Part shown: one piece after another, positions 11,124-17,498 of the stretch
Numbering within the stretch: the first letter of the stretch is position 1
Layout of the letters: every line of letters starts with the position of its first letter
Source of the DNA: Cladosporium sp. IMV 00045
Taxonomy: Eukaryota > Ascomycota > Dothideomycetes > Cladosporiales > Cladosporiaceae
Assembly (NCBI GenBank): GCA_001931905.2
Contig: MSJI02000368.1
Span: forward strand, 1-17,498
Direction: 5' to 3'
Length of the DNA stretch: 17,498 bases
Program-made: the position numbers and the translations under genes
The notes under the pieces: model-generated
Told to the model about the DNA's origin: nothing
The model's database searches: none
The model's input: the letters and a program-made list of their open reading frames with translations, nothing else

Positions 11124-11220
11124 GGTTGGATGCTGTATGGGTTGTTCTCTATGGGGTTGATGAAGTAGGAGGGTGTGGAGGACTGAGAGAAAGAAAGCAA
11201 GTGTATGGTCTACTCAGAAA

Positions 11221-11232
11221 TTCCGACCGGAA
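11221..11232. promoter_or_regulatory. TTCCG-N2-CGGAA inverted repeat, candidate Zn2Cys6 factor site
   Basis: A perfect 5-2-5 palindrome lies about 100 bp upstream of the flavoenzyme start codon. CCG and CGG half-sites in inverted or everted arrangement are the classic targets of fungal Zn2Cys6 binuclear-cluster activators. The position suits an upstream activating site, but which factor binds cannot be told from the sequence. Confidence 0.35.
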
Positions 11233-11781
11233 ACGCAACCGACAAGAGACGCAATTCTTGTCATGCGCCGTACGGAAATAATGAAGCCTACCTGCTGATG
11301 TGTGCTCTAACCGTGATGCCGAAGTGGTGTTTGGGTCGTGTGTCGAGATACCTCGGCTTCCGAGGCCTGGCTTGATGGACAGGGAGTGTTGTGGAGAGAA
11401 ATCATCCGGGGCGAGACGAAGCGAATGGCACTTTCACATGATTGCCAAGCATCTGTCTCGGAGCATTCACTTACTCGCGCGATGAATAATCCTGCATTTG
11501 CAACAAGCTGTACAGAACGACGACGTCTCCCAAATCTCACAACAAGCCTCATCTTCCACAACCGTTCCCACGCCAATCTGTTAGCACCAACGCTACAGAA
11601 AAACGATCAAGCCCGTCCCATTCGTCCAGCATCATCGCTCCGCTCACTCACGTACCGAGTCGCACAACCCCGAGCTAAGAACCGCTAGCAGTCCATCTCA
11701 AACCCGCAAATCCCCATCTTAACTCGTCAAAAATCAAGCTATCTTGTACGACTCTGTGCCTCACACCTCCCAAAGCGACCA

Positions 11782-11813
11782 TGTCACCGTTCCCTTCGTG
11801 TGACAGGCGAAGG
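11782..11813. repeat. Overlapping pair of 6-bp inverted repeats
   Basis: TGTCAC (11782-11787) pairs with GTGACA (11800-11805), and CCTTCG (11793-11798) pairs with CGAAGG (11808-11813). The two stems interlock, so they are mutually exclusive hairpins or a pseudoknot-like arrangement. The stems are short and may be chance. Confidence 0.25.
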
Positions 11814-12325
11814 AGTGCAAGCCTATAGATATCTGTGTTCCCGTGCCAAAAACACCTTAGAGGAAAAATACCGTTTCCCGTTAGCTGCCTTGCACGCTGT
11901 AGTGCAGACTTGGCTTTTCTTTATTAAACGCCGTGCCGAGGACACAGAGGTTTCCCCGAGAACATGGCTAGCAACATGGCCATCCTACATATGGGTTCTG
12001 CTGCCTATAGAGATGGTATTTTCGATAGGTTTGGTGGTCAAGTGAACATGACGTCTAGCTCCCCTTGCACAGACGGCCATTGAGCACGAAAGTCGCCTTG
12101 CGGTCTCAGCCATGCCGGGGCTAATAGCAGTATTGGTGTGACCATCGTGAGAGTGGACTTGGCTCACCGACACCTACGAGTTGTCGATGGAACATGACAT
12201 GGGAAGGCGAAGCATCCTGCTGCTCGATAAAAGCCTCGAAATGCCCCATCTTACCAATACCTTCCCACACCACCGCCCTGAAATACCACCAAGAACACTC
12301 GAGTGAAGAACAACCACAAGCCACA

Positions 12326-12854
12326 ATGCAGTCCCTCACCACCCTCGCTCTCCTCCTAACAACAACCCTCGCCCTTACGCCCCCCCTCCCCTACCACCCC
12401 TCCTCCCTGACCAACACCGCCCCCCCAACAATCAACGTGACCTACCACCAAGGCCTAATCAGCACCAACGACTCCAGCAGCCCCGCCAGAGAAGGGCAAT
12501 GCGACGGCATGCTCATGGCCCACGGAAATCTGACGTCGGGCTACTGCGTCGGCTTGCAGACGTATGCGATTTCCATCGAGAGGTTGCCTGACGTTGAGTG
12601 TGCGTTTAGGCTGTTTAGGGGGAGTGCGGCTTGTGGGGACGATGCGGGGGAGATGGTGAGTTTTCCTGAGGATTTTAACGTTACATCACTTTTGGGATGG
12701 AAGGGGGAGGTTTTGGGCTTCAAGTGCTGATGATGGTTGTGGTTTATAGTACAATATTCCGATTCCGAGCGGGCAGGGGGCTGTTTGCGTTTTGACGAGG
12801 GTGGAGGATGGTGGGACGAATCTCAAGGCGAGTGGATTTTGGGTCTGTGGGTAG
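12326..12854 (+). CDS. Small secreted six-cysteine protein of unknown function
   Basis: Exon 1 (12326-12655) and exon 2 (12750-12854) give a 144-aa protein. Residues 1-18 form a signal peptide (MQSLTTLALLLTTTLA, then LTPP), with cleavage likely near 16-18. The mature part has six cysteines at 59, 74, 92, 103, 123 and 143, an even number that could form three disulfides, and N-glycosylation sequons at N37, N49 and N68. Exon 2 ends in a compact block (IPIPSGQGAVCV ... ASGFWVCG). Reading through the intron instead gives a 134-aa protein with an odd five cysteines and a different tail, so I prefer the spliced form. An in-frame ATG at 12194 would add 44 residues ahead of the signal peptide and is unlikely. 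I do not recognise the family. Secreted cysteine-rich proteins of this size in fungi include effectors and cell-wall proteins, but no role is shown here. Confidence 0.8.
12656..12749 (+). other. Intron of the secreted-protein gene (94 bp)
   Basis: The donor GTGAGT is a perfect fungal consensus at 12656, a CTGAT branch-like site lies at 12727-12731, and the acceptor is TATAG ending at 12749. The intron is phase 0, after Met110. An in-frame TGA at 12728-12730 lies inside it, so an unspliced transcript would stop early. Confidence 0.8.
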
Positions 12855-13158
12855 GTGAGGTGAGGAATTGATGGTTGGGATGGAGTTGGACATGAAGGGA
12901 GGAGAAGGACGAGAAGGGATGATGATTGTGAGGACAGGCCGTACGTTTAGCAAGCGAGCGAGAGGAGTTGAGGTGTTACCTTTGCTTCGGGCGCGAAGTA
13001 ATGCGATGAGAGATGAGGTCGGATATGATTGGGAATCCATTGGCATGGGAATGGTGTGCTGCTGTACTGATGTGCTTCGTACTTTCGTTATGAGGATATG
13101 CTTTTCAGACATGTTCGAGCCAGCCAGCAGAGATGCAGTAATGAAGAGAAGACTTCCC

Positions 13159-13180
13159 AGACCAGAGGCTAGACCAGAGG
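13159..13180. repeat. Two-copy direct repeat AGACCAGAGG
   Basis: Identical 10-mers at 13159-13168 and 13171-13180 are separated by two bases. This is a short tandem duplication with no known role. Confidence 0.35.
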
Positions 13181-13274
13181 AAAGTCAAATTGCCACGCCG
13201 TGCCATTCCATGGCTGCATGCATGAGCGGAGATGCAAATCACATGAGACAAAAAGGATGTAAAGTCGAATCTAG

Positions 13275-13299
13275 TGGCGATGGCGATGGAGATGGCGAA
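13275..13299. repeat. GGCGAT/GGAGAT hexanucleotide microsatellite
   Basis: About four imperfect units of a six-base repeat (TGGCGA, TGGCGA, TGGAGA, TGGCGA) lie in the intergenic region. In any frame it encodes simple dipeptide runs (for example Gly-Asp on the plus strand, Ser-Pro on the minus strand), which helps explain the open frames over it. Confidence 0.5.
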
Positions 13300-14531
13300 G
13301 GGGACATCGGAGAGTATATCGGAGGTGATTAGTAGATTGACGCGAACACCACAGGGGAAAAGGGCCGAATAGATTTAAGAAATGGAGAAAGAATGTGGAG
13401 GAGCGTTGTCCCAGCATGAATTATCACCCGCAGGTGTTGACTTGTCAATCCTCTCTCCACTGTCAGAGTGGAACTGGGATGTGGGTACAATTGTCAGTTG
13501 GCTTCAGTAGAGTTGCGGGAGAGGCGGGGGTTGGACATCGGGCGTGGAGAGAGCTGTGCTTGCTTGCTTTGCTTGGGAGAGCTGGAGAGAGGAGAGGTGG
13601 TAGCTGTTGCTAGAACTATACCAAAGAAGACTGACAGCAGCAGTTTTGATCTTCTCCTCTTCCAACAAGGAGATGTTGCATGTTCATGCACCCTCCAAAA
13701 ATAAATACACCCATCAGTACTCCCAAGTTCTTGCCACCTCAACTTCATCTTCTTTTAAATCCGTTGGGCAAAGTGGCTCGGTCGCTTGACGCTCTGGCCT
13801 GGGCGTAGCGTGTGGAGAGATGTGCCTAGCTCCAACTCAACGTCACAATCCATCTCTGAGAGTGCCTGTGCTGTGTGCCTGTCTCGTGTCTCGTCCAGCC
13901 ATCGCCAAAGAGAACTACTCTATCCCCCATCCCCAAGACAATTGCCATTGTCTTTCCTCTTCTTGCTCTTTTCTTTTTCTTCTTGTTCTCCTATATTCAC
14001 CCAATCACCCTTCAATTTCTCCTCCCGTCATTGCATCACCCCCATCTGCCCGTGGCCTGATCTCCAGCATCTCCCTCGGCCCAGGCAGGGATAGAAAGAG
14101 TGAGAGTGCCGTGTAAAGCATCCTTACACTTAATACACACTCCAGCCCGAGCTTCTTCCTCGCCCATTGACCCAAGGCTGTGCCCTTGTGCCCGCCCGTT
14201 GCCAGACCACGTGAAGGTACCTACTAATAATCCCAATCGTCATCTTGCATCTCCGCACTCGCACCTCCTCTCCTACGCCTGCACGCAAAGCTATCCCCAC
14301 ACCTTTCGCGTCCACAGATCGGCCCTCTCCACACACGCACGCACGATACTACTACCACTGCTGTTCCCAGAACTGACTCTCTCTACCCTCATATAGAGCA
14401 GCACTCCTCCGCCTCCGCCTCCACCTCTGCCTCCTCTGCCCACCACCCTCACTTGTTGATACCCTCTGCAACTCGCCTTTGCTTTCTTCCTTACCTGCTT
14501 GTCTGTCTTCTGCTGGCCTACCTCCTCCATC

Positions 14532-16861
14532 ATGTCACAAACACCGCGGCGAGACGTTCGCAACCACCTCCTCTTCGAGGTCGCTACCGAAGTCGCCAAC
14601 CGTGTCGGCGGTATCTACTCCGTCCTCAAGTCAAAGGCTCAGGTCACCACCGCCGAGTATGGCTCCAACTACACCATGCTCGGTCCTCTCAACCGCGCCT
14701 CCGCCGCCGTCGAAGTCGAAGAGATCGTCCCCAAAGATCCCGCCATGGTGGCTACCATAAAGTCAATGAACGACCGCGGCATCAAGACACTGTACGGACG
14801 CTGGTTGATCGACGGAGCACCGCGTGTGCTCTTGTTCGATACCGGCACCGGTTACTACAAGCTCGACGAGTGGAAGGGTGACCTTTGGGCCACCGCTGGC
14901 ATTCCCAGTCCTCCGGACGACCATGAGACGAACGAAGCTATCGTCTTCGGCTATTTGATTGCATGGTTCCTGGGCGAGGTCAGTCGACATGTGCCAATCC
15001 ACTTTTTCTAAGCGATCGCTAACAGAACTGAAGTATGTCTACCACGAGAAGGAGAGAGCTGTTATTGCTCAGTTCCACGAATGGCTTTCTGGTGTTGCTC
15101 TCCCCTTGTGTAAGAAGCGCAAGATCGACGTCACCACCATTTTCACCACTCACGCTACCTTGCTCGGCCGCTACCTCTGCGCCGGCTCGGTCGACTTTTA
15201 CAACAACCTGCAATATTTCGATGTCGACGCTGAAGCTGGAAAGAGAGGCATCTACCACCGCTACTGCATAGAACGCGGCGCGGCACATGCGGCTGATGTC
15301 TTCACCACCGTTTCCCACATTACCGCCTACGAAAGCGAACACCTGCTCAAGCGCAAGCCTGACGGTGTCCTGCCCAACGGTCTCAACGTCAAGAAGTTCA
15401 GCGCGACTCACGAGTTCCAAAATCTTCACCAGACCAACAAGGAGCGCATCAATGATTTCGTCCGTGGTCATTTCTATGGGCACAATGACTTCGATCCCGA
15501 AAAGACGTTGTACTTCTTCACGGCCGGCCGCTACGAGTACAGGAACAAGGGTGTGGACATGTTTATCGAATCTCTGGCTCGCCTCAACCATCGCATGAAG
15601 GCGGCGGGCTCCGACATGACGGTTGTGGCATTTATCATTATGCCCGCCCAGACGACTTCGCTAGCCGTAGAGGCTCTCAAGGGACAGGCGGTGATCAAGA
15701 GCTTGCACGACACTGTTGGACACATCGAGCGTAATATCGGCAAGAAGCTTTTCGAAAAGTCGCTCGCGTGGCGGGAGGGTCAGCCTCCACCCGACGACAA
15801 GGACCTTCTGTCTCAACAGGACAAGGTTATGCTCCGCCGTCGTCTTTTTGCCATGAAGCGTCACAACCTCCCTCCAATCGTCACTCACAACATGGTCAAC
15901 GACAGCGAAGACCCCATCCTTAACCAGATCCGCCGTTGTCAGCTCTTCAACCAGCCCTCCGACCGTGTCAAGGTTGTCTTCCACCCCGAATTCCTCAACT
16001 CCGCCAACCCTGTGCTCCCTATAGACTACGACGACTTCGTACGTGGAACGCACATGGGTATTTTCAGCTCCTACTATGAGCCTTGGGGTTACACTCCAGC
16101 CGAGTGTACAGTGATGGGTGTGCCATCCATCACGACCAACTTGTCTGGATTTGGCTGCTACATGGAGGAGCTGATCGAGAACGCTGCCGATTACGGCATT
16201 TACATCGTCGACCGCCGACTCAAGGGTGTCGATGACAGCGTCAACCAGCTGACCGAGTACATGTTCGATTTCACCCGCAAGAGCAAGCGTCAACGCATCA
16301 ACCAGAGGAACCGCACCGAGAGACTCAGCGATCTCCTCGACTGGAAGCGCATGGGAATGGAGTACGTCAAGGCGCGACAACTGGCATTGAGAAGAGGTAA
16401 GTCAAGACCATCCCTTGAAATAAAACCCCCAAACCCAAAAACATACACTAACCCTCAATGTTCCCACAGCCTACCCCGACTCCTTCTCCACCACCGACGA
16501 CGAGCCCTCCTTCTTCGACCAGCCCGACGCCAAGATCACCCGCCCGCTCTCCGCCCCAGGTTCCCCCCGCGAACGCTCCGGCATGATGACCCCCGGCGAC
16601 TTCGCCTCTCTCCAAGAAGGCCGCGAGGGCCTCAGCACCGAGGACTACATCGCGTGGAAACTGCCGGAGGAAGAGGAGGAAGCCGACTACCCCTTCCCGC
16701 TCACGCTGAAGCCCAAGAAGGGCGGGCCCGATTTCACCGCCAACAGCGGCACGAGCACGCCGCAGTTCGCGCCCAGCGAGGGCGCGGCGGTGCACGGTGG
16801 GCAGCCGGCGCAGGCGGTCAATGGGGATAAGATTGGGGGTGTGGGGGCGATGCAATTTTAG
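14532..16861 (+). CDS. GSY1: Glycogen synthase (GT3 family, UDP-glucose dependent)
   Basis: This enzyme transfers glucose from UDP-glucose to the non-reducing ends of glycogen in the cytosol. Three exons (14532-14978, 15034-16396, 16470-16861) encode 733 aa, slightly longer than yeast Gsy2 (about 705). Visible GT3 features are [17 protein letters not shown] at residues 17-33, the stretch [15 protein letters not shown], the phosphate-binding [10 protein letters not shown], and the catalytic E-X7-E pair Glu498/Glu506 in [11 protein letters not shown]. The arginine cluster at 564-579 ([16 protein letters not shown]) matches the helix that senses glucose-6-phosphate in Gsy2. The C-terminal tail carries RPLSAPGSP (Ser631, Ser635) and MTPGD (Thr644), equivalent to the inhibitory sites in Gsy2, so phosphorylation and glucose-6-phosphate control are probably conserved. 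The acidic EEEEE and Gly/Ala-rich end (about 665-733) is less conserved. The ATG at 14532 has A at -3 and begins where homologues begin. Confidence 0.97.
14979..15033 (+). other. GSY1: Glycogen synthase intron 1 (55 bp)
   Basis: The donor is GTCAGT at 14979, the branch site CTAAC at 15019-15023 and the acceptor GAAG ending at 15033. The intron is phase 0 and joins AWFLGE to [17 protein letters not shown], as in other fungal glycogen synthases. The nearer CAG at 15022-15024 would put a stop in frame, so the AAG acceptor is used. Confidence 0.88.
16397..16469 (+). other. GSY1: Glycogen synthase intron 2 (73 bp)
   Basis: The donor is GTAAGT at 16397, an ACTAACC branch sequence lies near 16448-16453 and the acceptor CACAG ends at 16469. 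The intron is phase 1, splitting the Ala604 codon, and joins QLALRR to [12 protein letters not shown], the start of the regulatory tail. Reading through leaves the conserved tail out of frame. Confidence 0.93.
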
Positions 16862-16991
16862 GGCTGGGGATGAGCTGGGGATGAAGGCACTGATGCTGAT
16901 GGAGGAGCGCTTTCTTTTTTCTACTTTACTTGGCCAATATTTCTGTGGAGTTCGAATAATCTTAGGCGAGGATGGAGGGAAAGGGAGAGGA

Positions 16992-17006
16992 GGGAGGGAG
17001 GGAGGG
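16992..17006 (+). other. G-quadruplex motif, four GGG tracts with single-base loops
   Basis: GGG triplets at 16992, 16996, 17000 and 17004 are separated by single A bases, the most stable class of predicted G4. It lies about 130 bp after the glycogen synthase stop codon on the coding strand, so the mRNA would carry it if the 3' UTR extends that far. It can also be viewed as a GGGA microsatellite. Confidence 0.6.
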
Positions 17007-17124
17007 AGGACGCGATGGGAGGAAGGTTTTCTTTTTTTCTGCTTATATCTATCCAGCTATGTGAACCTAACCCCGTCGTGCGTGTACAAATTGTGGTTTA
17101 CCTTACCTTATTATTATTTTTTTC

Positions 17125-17144
17125 TTTTTTTTTTTTAAAAAAAA
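17125..17144. repeat. T12A8 homopolymer junction
   Basis: Twelve T residues (17125-17136) are followed directly by eight A residues (17137-17144), giving an 8-bp perfect self-complementary arm without a loop. Such AT tracts disfavour nucleosomes and often mark fungal transcript ends or promoters. They are also common sites of sequencing-length error. Confidence 0.5.
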
Positions 17145-17438
17145 GAAGAAAGGCCTCTGCTTTTGTTTTTGATTCTGATTTTTCTGAGTTCTCGCCTTTT
17201 CTGTTCCTGCGGTTCTTATTTTTCGTACGTCTGACCACCTGTTTTGTCCTTCCTCTTCGCTGCGTTATTACTACATGTATCTATCCAGTTCTGTCGACCT
17301 TTTGGGTTTCACTTTCTCACCTTTACTTACCTGTATCTGTATGTGCTCTCAAATGTGGGAACAGCAAAACCAAATCAGCATGCGCTTTCTCTCATCCCAT
17401 CTGATTTCCTTTCTGTTCAAACGTCACCTCTGATCTAA

Positions 17439-17498
17439 ATGGCTTCCCTCAAGCCCCGAACTACATGTGTATTGACCTCAGAAATGATAAGAAAAAAA
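17439..17498 (+). CDS. Possible start of a further gene, cut by the window edge
   Basis: An ATG at 17439 in a favourable context (AAATGGC) follows about 280 bp of pyrimidine-rich, promoter-like DNA and opens 20 codons (MASLKPRTTCVLTSEMIRKK) to the end of the window. This is too little to identify a product or to exclude chance. Confidence 0.2.
   Translation, partial: MASLKPRTTCVLTSEMIRKK

Larger units (their letters stand above)
11124..12325. promoter_or_regulatory. Divergent intergenic region between the flavoenzyme and secreted-protein genes
   Basis: This 1.2-kb region serves a minus-strand gene on the left and a plus-strand gene on the right. Open frames at 11307-11688 (both strands) and 11800-12045 (plus, 81 codons) have no recognisable features and are treated as chance. 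The AT-richer stretch 11840-12045 differs slightly in composition from its flanks but shows no terminal repeats or transposase motifs. Two small inverted repeats are noted separately. Confidence 0.5.
12855..14531. promoter_or_regulatory. Long intergenic region and 5' leader of glycogen synthase
   Basis: This covers 1.68 kb without a supported gene. The left part (12855-13350) should hold the 3' UTR of the secreted-protein gene. The right part has pyrimidine-rich tracts (about 13940-14060 and 14400-14530) of the kind found at fungal transcription starts and leaders. A palindromic E-box CACGTG is at 14208-14213 and a TATA-like CATATAG at about 14390. One AGGGG stress-element-like core is at 13353-13357, too far upstream to weigh much. 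Open frames here (for example 12868-13332 plus, 13494-13748 minus) lack recognisable features. Confidence 0.45.
16862..17438. other. Glycogen synthase 3' region and downstream spacer
   Basis: This 577-bp stretch holds no supported gene. It includes a purine-rich G-tract block (about 16970-17030), then a T-rich stretch with a T12A8 run, and then pyrimidine-rich DNA to about 17430 that could be the promoter of a following gene. The polyadenylation site could not be placed. Confidence 0.5.

Noticed and set aside
10480..11168. Long alternative frames (up to 191 codons) on both strands over the flavoenzyme gene
   Set aside because: They are GC-driven shadows of the real frame. Arg/His/Pro-rich or Ala/Gly-rich composition and no family motifs.
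11800..12045. 81-codon plus-strand frame in the divergent intergenic region
   Set aside because: No family resemblance, no splice sites extending it and no promoter context. Its length is compatible with chance.
13100..13125. tRNA B-box-like GTTCGAGCC
   Set aside because: The flanking sequence does not fold into a cloverleaf and no A-box lies at the proper distance.
12868..13332. 154-codon plus-strand frame after the secreted-protein gene
   Set aside because: Low-complexity start (Met/Gly/Glu) and a Gly-Asp run produced by the microsatellite. It sits where the 3' UTR of the upstream gene should be.
15661..16380. 239-codon minus-strand frame opposite glycogen synthase
   Set aside because: It is an antisense shadow of a highly conserved coding exon. 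Its Val/Asp-rich composition follows from the complement of the real codons.
17482..17498. Poly(A)-like end of the window
   Set aside because: A seven-base A run at an arbitrary window edge is not evidence of a transcript end or retroposed copy.

Overview
The window reads as nuclear DNA of a filamentous ascomycete (Pezizomycotina). The grounds are short introns (55-98 bp) with GT..AG ends and CTAAC/CTGAT-type branch sites, pyrimidine-rich leaders, and the genes themselves: the fungal SAGA/NuA4 scaffold Tra1, a fungal-type glycogen synthase with the Gsy2-like C-terminal phosphorylation region, and a small secreted protein. A Dothideomycete is plausible from the overall feel, but that is an impression and was not tested. 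There is no sign of a prokaryotic system, CRISPR array, rRNA, tRNA or intact transposon.

Layout. (1) 1-8511, minus: the first ~2817 residues of TRA1, almost entirely one 8.4-kb exon, running off the left edge inside the FAT domain. (2) 8512-9915: upstream region of TRA1, holding a bulged hairpin, a two-unit TTAGGG motif merging into a palindrome, and a doubtful two-exon small gene at 9282-9584 (plus). (3) 9916-11123, minus: a two-exon TIM-barrel flavoenzyme of the nitronate monooxygenase / PA1024-type NADH:quinone reductase superfamily, ending in a peroxisomal targeting tripeptide (AKL). (4) 11124-12325: divergent intergenic region. (5) 12326-12854, plus: a small secreted six-cysteine protein whose true C-terminus appears only when a 94-bp intron is removed. 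(6) 12855-14531: a long intergenic region and leader with short repeats and pyrimidine-rich tracts. (7) 14532-16861, plus: three-exon glycogen synthase (GSY), apparently complete at 733 aa. (8) 16862-17498: its 3' region with a strong G-quadruplex motif and a T12A8 tract, then perhaps the first 20 codons of another gene at 17439.

The genes do not form an obvious pathway or cluster. TRA1 (transcription co-activator scaffold) and GSY (glycogen synthesis) are housekeeping genes; the flavoenzyme and the secreted protein are divergently arranged accessory-type genes. I found no convincing novel multi-gene system. The most useful results are the corrected model of the secreted cysteine-rich protein, the probable peroxisomal flavoenzyme whose closest recognised relative suggests quinone reduction rather than nitronate oxidation, and several cis-elements worth testing.
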